Shown piece by piece: positions 8,108 through 16,162 of a stretch of 64,000 nt of DNA. This stretch comes from an uncultured Pseudoxanthomonas sp. Its GTDB lineage: Bacteria > Pseudomonadota > Gammaproteobacteria > Xanthomonadales > Xanthomonadaceae. Position 1 is the stretch's first letter; each line of letters begins with the position of its first letter. The notes beneath the pieces are model-generated. The model saw only the letters and a list, made by a program, of their open reading frames with translations, was not told where the DNA came from and made no database searches. The stretch is taken from positions 1 to 64,000 of the forward strand of contig CAMLGZ010000005.1 in assembly GCA_946479745.1 (NCBI GenBank), read 5' to 3'. The position numbers and the translations under genes are program-made.

Positions 8108-11100
8108 ATGAACGTGACTAATAGGGAACGGCTTTTTTATTTCACTTCTTTAGCGTCACTTATCGTTTCGCCTCTAGCTGCTAAATATATTCATATTTCC
8201 GCAAAACGCACCTTTCTCACATGGCTACTACTTGCAACACTAAATGCGTTTGTCTTCCTAATTCTACTTTCAGCGGGATCTGCTCCCGCGAAAGCAGGGT
8301 CGCTTGGATGCGAGATAAATGGTGGTTGCGACGAAGGTCAGGCATATGCACTCTGCATGCAGCATGCCTCAACCGTGTATCAGCCATCAGCAGGTTACCC
8401 GTATCCGTACTGTGAGAAGTTTCCCGTCGGAGTTTCCGGGCACTACAGAGCATGCTTGTCTTCGAACGGTACAGCTTGCCACGTTGCCGGCACGTCAGAG
8501 GCCAAGTATTGGTACTCGTCGTCTTGTGCTTCTCGCCCCAATGTTCCATTGGCCTTCGGTGCCGCCAGCGGAACGGGACAGTGTATAAACGGCTGCCAGT
8601 ACATACATTCTGAAACTGGCACAGGAACGACAGCTGTTCCCACGGGCAATGCATGCACTGCTGTCAACTTCGATAACAGCAAGAACAATCAATGCGACGT
8701 CGTGACTGGGCCGGTTCTTACCGGAAATCCGATGAACATTTTCGTTGGCAACAAGCTCGAAACCGTAAATGACTTTGTGGATAGTAGTGGTCGTTTAAGC
8801 TTTATCCGCTATTACAGCAGTAGCACCGTACCTGCCAATCTTGGCTCAACGCTTGGAGCAAATTGGCGTCATGTCTTTCAGAAAAAACTAGTGTCTGGTA
8901 GCGAGGCAGGAGTGCCGACCCGAATACTCAATCGGCCTACAGGAAACAGTTATACCTTCCGGCAGGCGGGCGCGGCTTGGATTCCGGATGCAGACGTAAG
9001 CGAACGGCTCGAACCCATCATGAGCGGCACATCCACGGTTGGCTGGCGTGTGACTACAACAGCCAACGAGGTAGAGCTGTACTCGACTCAAGGGCGACTC
9101 GACCGAATCGAATACCCAGACGGAGATTTCCTGGTCATTAGCTATAACTCTAGTGCCCAACCCGTCACCGTATCGGACCGTAACGGGCGATCAATTCAGC
9201 TTATCTACGCTGGCGCACTTCTAGACAACGTCGTTCTCCCCGATGGTGCATTGGTAAAGTATGCATATGGCTCCCAGAGATTGACCTCGGTCGCCTACCA
9301 AACCAATTGGGACCCAGTCCCGCAATTCTCCACCAAACAATACCTGTACGAAAGTTCGTATTCCCAGAATTTCCTTACTGGGATATTGGACGAGAACGGA
9401 AATCGCTATGCGACCTGGGAATACGATGACAGTGGGAAAGTGCGATCCAGCCGACATGGCGGTCTAGACTCAAGCATCGATCTAACCACCGTTACATACG
9501 GAAATGGAAGATCTTGGGTGAAGAACGCTCTCGGAGACGTGGCAGAATTTGGATATCAACAACAACTGGGTCGCGCAAAGTTGATTGCGGCGGAAAAGTC
9601 ATGCGCCACTTGCGGCACGCAGTCAATCGAAGATCGTTCTTATGACTCAAACGGCTATCCCAACATCAATACCGATTTTTCGGGCAGCACCACGGACTTT
9701 GACTACAGCCTCCGTGGTTTGCTGGAACAAAGAACTGATGCAGCTAACGATCTTTCTGGAAACAAACGGGTAGTTCAGACGGATTGGAATAGCTCAAAAC
9801 CATTACCCACGGAACGCAGAACACTTGATGCCTCAGGTACTCTGGTGTCAAAGAGCAACTGGACCTATAACACCCGCGGCCAAGCCCTGACCGTCTCGCA
9901 GATCGATCCGGCCACCAGCGTTGCCCGCACCACGACCATCACCTACTGCGAGCCATCGGACGTCACCGCCGGCACCTGCCCGCTGCTGGGTTTGGTGACC
10001 TCGGTCAACGGCCCGCGCACCGACGTGACCGACACTGCTGCCTACACCTACTACCCCAGTGACGATGCCAGTTGCGCGGCCTCGCCGAACACCTGCCCGC
10101 ATCGCAAGGGCGACCTGTGGAAGGTCACCAACGCTTTGGGCCAAGTTACCGAGACCCTGGCCTACGACGGCGCTGGACGGGTACTGTCGGTCAAGGACGC
10201 CAATGGTGTGGTCACTGACCTGGCCTACCACCCGCGTGGCTGGCTAACCGCACGTAAGACCCGCGGCGCCAATGCCTCGGTGGAGACCGACGATGCCATC
10301 ACCCAGATCGAGTACTGGCCGACCGGTCTGGTCAAGAAGGTGATTCAGCCCGATGGCGCCTTTACCGCCTACACCTACGATGCCGCCCATCGTTTGACCG
10401 ACATTAGTGACAACACCGGCAATACCATCCACTACACCCTGGACAACGCCGGCAACCGCACCCAGGAAGACACCAAAGATCCGGGCAACGTGCTCAAGCG
10501 CACCCTGTCGCGGGTATACAACCAGCTGGGCCAGTTGCAAATCCAGGCCGATGCGCAGGCCAACCCGACCGACTTCGTCTATGACGCCAACGGCAATACC
10601 GACACGGTGACCGATGCCTTGGATCGGGTGACCAATAACGACTACGACCCACTCAACCGTTTGAGCCGCACCCTGCAGGACGTGGGCGGCATCAACGCCG
10701 AGACTAAATTCCAGTACGACGCCCAGGACAACCTGACCCAGGTCACCGACCCCAAGGGCCTCAACACCACCTACACCTACAACGGCCTGGGCGATCTCAC
10801 CCAGCTGGCCAGCCCGGACACCGGCACCACGGTTTACACCTACGACAGCGCCGGCAATCGTGCCACCCAGACCGATGCACGCAACCAGACTTCCACCTAC
10901 AGCTATGACGCCCTGAACCGGCTGACCGGCATCGCCTATGCCACTCCCAGTCTCAACGTGGGTTATGTCTACGACACCACCCAAGCCGCCTGCATCACCG
11001 GCGAAACGTTCTCCACCGGCCGCCTGACCCAGCTGACCGATGCCAGCGGCAACACCCAGTACTGCTACGACCGCTTCGGCAACCTGGTGCGCAAGGTACA

Positions 11101-12712
11101 GACCACCAACGGCATTGTCCTCACCGTGCGTTATGCCTACACGCTGGCTGGGCAGCTGAGCAGCGTGACCTATCCCGATGGCGCAGTGGCGAGTTATGTC
11201 CGCGACGCCCAGGGCCGCACCACCCAGGTCAACGTGCAACGGGCCGGGGCTGCGAGCGAAGTACTTCTGAACCAGGCCAGCTACCACCCCTTCGGCCCGG
11301 TCGCCGGTTGGACCTATGGCAACGGCCGGCAGCTGTTGCGCCCGCTCAACCAGAACTACCAGCCCACCGCGATCCAGGACACAGCCTCAGGCGGCCTGTC
11401 GGTCGGCTTCCAGTACGATCCGGTCGGCAACCTCACCCAGCTCACACCAGCCGCAAGCCCTACCCCACTGGTGAAGTTCGACTACGACGCCTTGAGCCGG
11501 CTGACCAAGTTCAAGGACGGCCCCACGGATGTGGCCATCGAGAGCTATGCCTATGACGCCACCGGCAACCGCCAGAGCTTCACCAATGCCGCCGGTACAC
11601 AGGCCTACACCTATCCGTCCACCAGCCATCGCCTGAGTCAGGTCGGTGCCACCGCCCGCACTTACGATGCCGCCGGCAACACCACGGCCATAGGCGGCGT
11701 CGCCAAGGAGTTCGTGTACGACGACACGGGAAGAATGGCCCAGGTCAAACAGAACGCGATCGTGCAACGCAACTACGCCTACAACGGCAAGGGCGAACAG
11801 GTCCGCAAGTCCGCCGGCACCGCCAACACCTACACGCTCTACGATGAAGCCGGCCACTGGCTGGGCGACTACGACAACACCGGCGCGGCGCTACAGCAGG
11901 CGATCTGGCTGGACGATCTCCCCGTCGGCCTGATCGCCAACGGCAACCAGCTGCACTACGTCGAACCCGATCACCTGGGCACCCCGCGCGTGGTCATCGA
12001 GGTGGCGCGCAACGTACCGGTGTGGACGTGGGACCTGAAGAGCGAGGCGTTCGGCAATAGCGTACCGAATCAGGATCCGGATGGAGACTCCACTGCCCTG
12101 ATGTTCGATATGCGGTTCCCGGGGCAGCGATTCGACGATGCTACTGGTATGAACCAGAACTACTTTAGGGACTATGACTCTGGTAGCGGACGTTATGTAC
12201 AGAGTGATCCGATCGGTTTAAGTGGTGGCCTTTCTACTTACACGTATGTAGGCGGCAATCCTATCTCTTACCTCGATTCATTGGGATTACTGCGGTTCAG
12301 TCCATCGGTTCAGAAGAGATACCCAAACACAGTAGCCTATTTGAATCTTATGAAGGACAGGATGACGCAAAGGAAGTATGACGGGTTCGCGCGCTTCGGA
12401 AACATCGGTAGAAAGCATTTGGATGAATTACTAGACCCATGCGGAGGCCCATTAGTCACCCCCGCTTACATGAAGCATGACGACGGACTCTACACTGCGG
12501 GTGCTGGCGAAATAATGGTGCATGAGGTCTTTTTCAAAAAATATGAATCAGGCGACCGGAGTCCGGAGCTATTAATGCGTCTGAATCACACGGTTGAGCA
12601 TGAGCTGGTACATTTCACCCAATACTTCTGGAATCACAATAGATCACGCGTCGAAGAGGGCTGGCATTATGAGAATTATGTATATGGCACGAAGATTCCA
12701 CTACCCAACTAA
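8108..12712 (+). CDS. Rhs/YD-repeat polymorphic toxin with metallopeptidase-like C-terminal tip
   Basis: This 1534-residue protein starts at ATG 8108 (GGAA upstream). It has hydrophobic N-terminal segments ending in an AxA-type cleavage site (SAPAKA, residues about 60-66), then a cysteine-rich region and a DUF6531-like stretch (NPMNIFVGNKLETVNDF). Dozens of YD repeats (such as RFGNLVRKVQ and YDALNRLTGI) fill residues about 450-1250. The Rhs core is HLGTPRVV to SDPIGLSGG near residue 1366. After DSLGL the tip changes: it contains HELVH (His1498, Glu1499, His1502) followed by EEGWHYENYVYG, a zinc-metallopeptidase arrangement like the Tox-MPTase toxin families. Rhs shells encapsulate and release the tip toxin against competitors. 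Base composition is AT-rich before about 9860 and after about 12080, GC-rich between. The tip and its follower gene look acquired. Confidence 0.9.
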   Translation: MNVTNRERLFYFTSLASLIVSPLAAKYIHISAKRTFLTWLLLATLNAFVFLILLSAGSAPAKAGSLGCEINGGCDEGQAYALCMQHASTVYQPSAGYPYPYCEKFPVGVSGHYRACLSSNGTACHVAGTSEAKYWYSSSCASRPNVPLAFGAASGTGQCINGCQYIHSETGTGTTAVPTGNACTAVNFDNSKNNQCDVVTGPVLTGNPMNIFVGNKLETVNDFVDSSGRLSFIRYYSSSTVPANLGSTLGANWRHVFQKKLVSGSEAGVPTRILNRPTGNSYTFRQAGAAWIPDADVSERLEPIMSGTSTVGWRVTTTANEVELYSTQGRLDRIEYPDGDFLVISYNSSAQPVTVSDRNGRSIQLIYAGALLDNVVLPDGALVKYAYGSQRLTSVAYQTNWDPVPQFSTKQYLYESSYSQNFLTGILDENGNRYATWEYDDSGKVRSSRHGGLDSSIDLTTVTYGNGRSWVKNALGDVAEFGYQQQLGRAKLIAAEKSCATCGTQSIEDRSYDSNGYPNINTDFSGSTTDFDYSLRGLLEQRTDAANDLSGNKRVVQTDWNSSKPLPTERRTLDASGTLVSKSNWTYNTRGQALTVSQIDPATSVARTTTITYCEPSDVTAGTCPLLGLVTSVNGPRTDVTDTAAYTYYPSDDASCAASPNTCPHRKGDLWKVTNALGQVTETLAYDGAGRVLSVKDANGVVTDLAYHPRGWLTARKTRGANASVETDDAITQIEYWPTGLVKKVIQPDGAFTAYTYDAAHRLTDISDNTGNTIHYTLDNAGNRTQEDTKDPGNVLKRTLSRVYNQLGQLQIQADAQANPTDFVYDANGNTDTVTDALDRVTNNDYDPLNRLSRTLQDVGGINAETKFQYDAQDNLTQVTDPKGLNTTYTYNGLGDLTQLASPDTGTTVYTYDSAGNRATQTDARNQTSTYSYDALNRLTGIAYATPSLNVGYVYDTTQAACITGETFSTGRLTQLTDASGNTQYCYDRFGNLVRKVQTTNGIVLTVRYAYTLAGQLSSVTYPDGAVASYVRDAQGRTTQVNVQRAGAASEVLLNQASYHPFGPVAGWTYGNGRQLLRPLNQNYQPTAIQDTASGGLSVGFQYDPVGNLTQLTPAASPTPLVKFDYDALSRLTKFKDGPTDVAIESYAYDATGNRQSFTNAAGTQAYTYPSTSHRLSQVGATARTYDAAGNTTAIGGVAKEFVYDDTGRMAQVKQNAIVQRNYAYNGKGEQVRKSAGTANTYTLYDEAGHWLGDYDNTGAALQQAIWLDDLPVGLIANGNQLHYVEPDHLGTPRVVIEVARNVPVWTWDLKSEAFGNSVPNQDPDGDSTALMFDMRFPGQRFDDATGMNQNYFRDYDSGSGRYVQSDPIGLSGGLSTYTYVGGNPISYLDSLGLLRFSPSVQKRYPNTVAYLNLMKDRMTQRKYDGFARFGNIGRKHLDELLDPCGGPLVTPAYMKHDDGLYTAGAGEIMVHEVFFKKYESGDRSPELLMRLNHTVEHELVHFTQYFWNHNRSRVEEGWHYENYVYGTKIPLPN

Positions 12713-13145
12713 GCGTTTCACACTAGTTTTAGTCGCATTAGCCTCGCTATTCATGGGTGGTTGCACACGCGACCAACAGGCGGTAGAGAACGCGACATGC
12801 AACCTATCCCATATTGAGATACTGCAGACTATTCACGATGATATAGAAATAAAAAGCTATGCAAGTGCGCACTTTGAAACGCCTCAAACCCCTTTTCTGT
12901 GGGACCGAATGCCTCCCAGAATGGAGGCATGTGGAGTTGCAAAAGGCGGGGTGAAAATTGTGCGCTCTTCGTCTACAGATTTTGATCCAAAGCGTGAATT
13001 CATCAGCGTCGATAAGATGTACTTCGACGACGATGCGGCTTTCGTGGAGATTGGCTTCCCACCTACAGGGAAAAACGGAGATGTCTTCCTTAGGAAACGA
13101 GCTGGGAAATGGGTGATCGTAGACAAGTTGTTGTGGGTAAACTGA
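12669..13145 (+). CDS. Putative immunity lipoprotein for the Rhs tip
   Basis: The 158-residue product overlaps the rhs end by 44 bp. ATG 12669 is preferred because AGAGGG lies 8 bp upstream; ATGs at 12678 and 12684 are alternatives. Residues about 16-32 form a signal peptide ending in a lipobox-like LFMGGC, so it is probably an exported lipoprotein. The rest ends in GKWVIVDKLLWVN. I do not recognise the family. Position directly after the toxin tip, the AT-rich composition and the overlap argue that it is the cognate immunity protein. Export suggests protection is needed in the periplasm, consistent with a protease toxin acting there. This is inference. Confidence 0.6.
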   Translation: MRIMYMARRFHYPTKRFTLVLVALASLFMGGCTRDQQAVENATCNLSHIEILQTIHDDIEIKSYASAHFETPQTPFLWDRMPPRMEACGVAKGGVKIVRSSSTDFDPKREFISVDKMYFDDDAAFVEIGFPPTGKNGDVFLRKRAGKWVIVDKLLWVN

Positions 13146-13157
13146 TGCGGAAGTCCC

Positions 13158-13240
13158 GTGGGATGGATTGAGCGCAGCGATACCCATCGTTGCTTGGCCG
13201 CCACGAATGATGGATACGCCCTCGGCTCACCCCATCCCAC
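13158..13240. repeat. Cassette-boundary palindrome A, copy 1
   Basis: The outer ends GTGGGATGG and its complement CCCATCCCAC bracket GATTGAGCGCAGCGATACCCATCG. It lies 12 bp after the putative immunity gene. Related copies follow the next immunity-type genes at 14074, 15166 (truncated) and 15908. Confidence 0.8.
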
Positions 13241-13279
13241 GAACTCATAACCGACGTCATCCCGGCGAAAAAAGGGGCG

Positions 13280-13339
13280 AAAAAAGGGGCCGGAGTAAAT
13301 ATCGGTTTGAAACAGATATTTACTCTGGCCCCTTTTTTT
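13280..13339. repeat. Cassette-boundary palindrome B, copy 1
   Basis: A hairpin with the core AGTAAATATC...GATATTTACT and AAAGGGGCC/GGCCCCTTT ends closes with a T-run. It looks like a strong terminator. The following cassette begins directly after it. A second copy is at 14151-14209. Confidence 0.8.
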
Positions 13340-13492
13340 CCGGCAAATTACCTACTCGCGGCGAGCTCTAGTGATGCCTATCGACGTGCATTATTGTCAG
13401 GGCGAGATACCTCAAAATTTCCAGGTGAGACTGACGCCGATAGTTGGGCCACGAAATTCCTCAACTCCGATTGCGGATGTGCGGACAAATAA
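13340..13492 (+). pseudogene. Displaced toxin C-terminal remnant (cassette 2)
   Basis: Fifty codons are open from the palindrome end to TAA 13492, encoding ANYLLAASSSDAYRRALLSG and ending NSDCGCADK. There is no start codon or ribosome site belonging to it: the frame simply emerges from the palindrome. It precedes an exported-protein gene by 23 bp. By analogy with the clearer cassette at 14227-15156, I read it as the tail of an Rhs toxin tip severed from its core. I do not recognise the toxin family. A random open frame is possible, but the parallel organisation makes this less likely. Confidence 0.45.
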
Positions 13493-13515
13493 CTTCATTT
13501 GAAAGGGACTAACTT

Positions 13516-14018
13516 ATGACTAGTTTCACTAAAACTTTAGCGATTTTATTTTTTTTTTTCCGAATCTTGCGGCACATGCTGCCGATGCATACAGATATAG
13601 CGACCCACTCTTTCCCGCCAAGAAAGTATCGCTTCTAGTTTCTGACGAGCAATTCACCGTGGGTGATATGGCGGAAGACTTGTATGTTTGCGGCAATGAC
13701 TCCAAGTTTTACTGCGCGCGTTCTGCAACGTTCAAGTTCGATATACCGAAGGTACTTCGAAGCGGGCAGCGGAACTGGGTAGTAGACGGAAGGAAATACC
13801 AAATTGAAGCCACAGAGAAGTATTCATTGTGGGGAACGACCGAAGAGTTGATGCGGATTCGCGAGGAGAACGCGTCCAGTAGCAGCATCTACCTTTACTC
13901 CCCAAAGCGCGGACTCGTCGGAATAGGGTTTGTGCACCTAAAGGATCGGACTTACTCGACTTATTTGATTGAAGGAAATTGCGGGTTTGGTGCGTCGAAA
14001 GCATGTCAATCACATTAA
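13516..14018 (+). pseudogene. Putative exported immunity protein, frameshifted in an 11-T tract (cassette 2)
   Basis: ATG 13516, preceded by AAAGGGAC, opens MTSFTKTLAILFFFF and then hits a run of 11 T (13549-13559). In the actual frame translation continues for about 25 codons and stops. One extra T, or two fewer, would join it to the downstream frame PNLAAHAADAYRYSDP and on to TAA 14018, giving a signal peptide cleaved at AHA-A and a mature protein of about 145 residues with four cysteines. An internal ATG at 13659 gives only 119 residues and no signal. The family is unrecognised. It could be an inactivated gene, a phase-variable one, or a sequencing slip. Confidence 0.55.
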
Positions 14019-14073
14019 AAATGGTGCATCGCTCCTATTCTCATCCGACCCAGTCGATCTGCGCTTAAGGCTC

Positions 14074-14137
14074 CGTAGGATGGGTTGAGCGCAGCGATAC
14101 CCATCGTTGCCTGGCCGCGATTGATGGGTATCGCCCT
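14074..14137. repeat. Cassette-boundary palindrome A, copy 2
   Basis: GTAGGATGGGTTGAGCGCAG to ATGGGTATCGCCCT, the same element as 13158-13240 but missing its last arm. It begins 55 bp after the cassette-2 immunity gene. Confidence 0.8.
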
Positions 14138-14150
14138 CAAAAAAAAAGCA

Positions 14151-14209
14151 AAAAAAAAAGGGGCCAGAGTAAATATCTGTTTCAAACTGATATTTACTCT
14201 GGCCCTTTG
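14151..14209. repeat. Cassette-boundary palindrome B, copy 2
   Basis: The hairpin GGGGCCAGAGTAAATATC / GATATTTACTCTGGCCC has 18-bp arms and is preceded by A-runs. A 14-bp direct duplication (GGCCCTTTGTTTCC, 14201-14228) connects it to the next cassette. Confidence 0.85.
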
Positions 14210-14226
14210 TTTCCGGCCCTTTGTTT

Positions 14227-14833
14227 CCGGAATCAGGATTCGGACGGGGATACGAACCCACTCGTGCTCGATATGCGTTATCCGGGGCAACGTTTCGATG
14301 CGGTATCCGCGCTTAACCAGAACTACCTCCGGGACTACGACACGGCGACAGGGCGATATGCGGAAAGTGATCCAATTGGGCTGAAAGGTGGAATTAGTGC
14401 CTATGGATATGCGTTTAGCAATCCGATGATGTTGATTGATCCCAATGGGTTGCAAGCCAGAGGGGCCGTGAGCACAACATCACCGCCAGGAACAGCTGGC
14501 GCCTACAACCCCTACGACCCAAATAGCGTGAGTGGAGAAGTTCCCCCGTCGAACTCGATAGACTGGCCAGAAGCATCGGTGCCGCAAGTCACCGCAGACG
14601 GGCTGCTCGAATCGCTGTATAAGATGTCGCCCTTTCACGCCATTAGCCAGATTGAGCAAGCAATAAGCAACAAACTGAACAACGTATGTGAGAATTCCGA
14701 TGATCAGGAGAAGAACTGCCAAGCGCTGAAAGACAGCATATTGAGTACCTGCGCTTCTCCAACAGGCAGAAAGAAGTTCAAATGCTTTGAGGCTGCTAAC
14801 ACTTCTTACAGGCAATGCATGGGATACGAATGA
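14227..14833 (+). pseudogene. Orphan Rhs core-and-tip fragment (cassette 3)
   Basis: The frame starts abruptly at NQDSDGDTN and continues DMRYPGQRF, LNQNYLRDYD, GRYAESDPIGLKGG and DPNGL, collinear with the end of the Rhs core in the full-length gene (12062-12290). It then diverges into a different tip of about 125 residues with several cysteines (CENSDDQEKNCQALKDS, CASPTGRKKFKCF). There is no start codon or ribosome site, and the 5' part of rhs is missing. It is a displaced Rhs-CT cassette, silent unless recombined onto an intact core. The tip's activity is not recognised. Its stop overlaps the next gene (ATGA), as expected for a toxin-immunity pair. Confidence 0.85.
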
Positions 14834-15156
14834 TGAGCATCGACGACAATAGGATAATCGCGGAAAGGGAATTGACTTTCTCGCATAACGGTCAGAATGT
14901 CAGGCACAAACTTACGGTACAAGTTCATTTACCCGTTGAGGTAAATCCTAGAGACGCAGATTTCGACGTCAGCCCTGGAACAGCCAGTTGCCGAGTTGAA
15001 TTCCATGGTCTGGACGAGCCGCCATATATAGCGCATGGCGCAGACGGACTTCAGGCACTGGAGTTTGCGGTGAATATCGACCCCATTCTTCGCAGCATGC
15101 AGAAAAAGTACAGTTTCTACTTTCCGAGTGGCGAAGACTATTTCGATGAAAGCTGA
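14830..15156 (+). CDS. Putative immunity protein of cassette 3 (DUF6968-like)
   Basis: The 108-residue product starts at ATG 14830, overlapping the orphan tip stop by four bases; a second ATG follows directly. It is a small soluble acidic protein without a signal peptide. The stretch AHGADGLQALEFAVNIDPIL resembles the conserved end of the DUF6968 family, often found next to toxins. Cytoplasmic location would match a cytoplasm-acting toxin, unlike the first two cassettes. It is intact, so it could still protect against the corresponding toxin from relatives. How it is transcribed is unclear: palindrome B directly upstream should block read-through. Confidence 0.6.
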   Translation: MMSIDDNRIIAERELTFSHNGQNVRHKLTVQVHLPVEVNPRDADFDVSPGTASCRVEFHGLDEPPYIAHGADGLQALEFAVNIDPILRSMQKKYSFYFPSGEDYFDES

Positions 15157-15165
15157 GAAGGCCCC

Positions 15166-15237
15166 GTAGGATGGACAAGAAAGGGGACAGATTAATTTTT
15201 TACCCCTTTTTTTAGACCTAGAAATAAATCCGTCCCC
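15166..15237. repeat. Truncated boundary palindrome A joined to a B-like hairpin, copy 3
   Basis: GTAGGATGGA (15166-15175) is the first part of element A. It switches into AAAGGGGACAGATTAATTTTTT...AAATCCGTCCCCTTTT, a hairpin of the same design as element B with a different core. It begins 9 bp after the immunity gene of cassette 3. Confidence 0.65.
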
Positions 15238-15300
15238 TTTTCTGTTTTCTGTTTTCTGTTTTCTGTTTTCTGTTTTCTGTTTTCTGTTTTCTGTTTTCGG
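15238..15300. repeat. Tandem heptamer TTTTCTG, eight copies plus one variant
   Basis: Eight perfect TTTTCTG units (15238-15293) are followed by TTTTCGG. Because seven is not a multiple of three, copy changes shift frame, yet the array is open in the frame that continues into the toxin remnant. Slipped-strand copy variation is expected. Confidence 0.95.
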
Positions 15301-15404
15301 CAACGTATCTAACACATGCCCAGCGAATTGCAATACTGTCAGCCGCCCTAGGCAAGTTAGAATCGTCCTACAGAAATATTTGCGGCGGAGATTGCCCAAC
15401 ATGA
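15297..15404 (+). pseudogene. Displaced toxin C-terminal remnant (cassette 4)
   Basis: Thirty-five codons (ATYLTHAQRIAILSAALGK, then SSYRNICGGDCPT) run without a start codon from the heptamer array to TGA 15402-15404. The stop overlaps the next gene's ATG (ATGA). The geometry is that of the toxin tip and immunity gene in cassette 3, so I read this as the last part of a toxin tip. The family is unrecognised, and the short length keeps confidence modest. Confidence 0.45.
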
Positions 15405-15904
15405 AAGCCATAGAAAGATCTGAAGCAGGAGAACAGATTGCGAGGCTGGACGGATTTCTAGCAGGTATTGCTGCCTGCAATGGAAACCTAAGGGATTACA
15501 CCTCCTTTTCGTATATCGTTGACTATGAGCAAGAGACTGATTCAATTGAGCGTTCTCTGAAAGACCACTTCACTTGGTTGCCGAGCCTAAAGCTGTCTGA
15601 ACCCCAGCCACTCGAGGGCGGATTGCGTGACTTGGAGATTATGATTAGGCCATTTCTTGTAAGAGATGACTCACGAACTGACGCTGAGAAAGTCACTCAA
15701 CTACAGCAGTATCTGTCGTTTCTCGCAATGGAGTTGATCTCATCTGTCATCTCTGCGGAAAAAGTGATTGAGGTTGTAAAAATTTCAGCACTTCCCGAGC
15801 CATCAAGTTCAGATGCTGTCTTTTTCTGCGTCCGCATGAAGAACTGGTTGGTAGTCTTTCAATTTAATGATGATATTGAGTTCAAACGCAGGCATAGCGC
15901 TTAG
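15401..15904 (+). CDS. Putative immunity protein of cassette 4, hypothetical
   Basis: ATG 15401 gives 167 residues (MKAIERSEAGEQIARLDGF). No signal peptide or membrane segment is visible; it looks like a soluble, acidic alpha/beta protein, with VFFCVRMKNWLVVFQFNDD near the C-terminus. The gene is AT-richer than the chromosome around it. Overlap with the upstream toxin remnant and the palindrome A copy four bases after its stop are the reasons for calling it an immunity gene. I do not recognise a family. Confidence 0.5.
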   Translation: MKAIERSEAGEQIARLDGFLAGIAACNGNLRDYTSFSYIVDYEQETDSIERSLKDHFTWLPSLKLSEPQPLEGGLRDLEIMIRPFLVRDDSRTDAEKVTQLQQYLSFLAMELISSVISAEKVIEVVKISALPEPSSSDAVFFCVRMKNWLVVFQFNDDIEFKRRHSA

Positions 15905-15907
15905 ACC

Positions 15908-15993
15908 CGCAGGATGGATTGAGCGCAGCGATACTCATCGTTGCTTGCCCGCCGCGAATGATGGGTATCGCCTTCGGCTCAACTCATCCTACG
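15908..15993. repeat. Cassette-boundary palindrome A, copy 4
   Basis: CGCAGGATGGATTGAGCGCAG to GGCTCAACTCATCCTACG, with complementary ends, directly follows the last cassette gene. It marks the right edge of the island. Confidence 0.8.
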
Positions 15994-16040
15994 ATCTAAA
16001 TCCTCTCCAGCCCTTTAGCTCGCCACTCAGACAAACCAAC

Positions 16041-16115
16041 CCGTCATCCCGGCAAAAGCCGGGACCCAACTTCACGCGCGCGCCGGCTTGGATCCCGGCT
16101 TTCGCCAGGATGACG
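16041..16115. repeat. Palindrome CGTCATCCCGGC...GGATGACG
   Basis: Imperfect arms (16042-16068 and 16089-16115) belong to the CGTCATCCCGGCGAAAGCCGG family, which is perfect at 28802-28876. It lies downstream of the convergent isoamylase gene and island. Confidence 0.8.
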
Positions 16116-16162
16116 TCCCTTGGGGGTTGTGGTGGTGGTTGCGGCCGCTCGCTCGCTTACTT

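Noticed and set aside
15238..15300. CRISPR-like array
   Set aside because: The heptamers are directly contiguous, with no spacers and no cas genes in the window.
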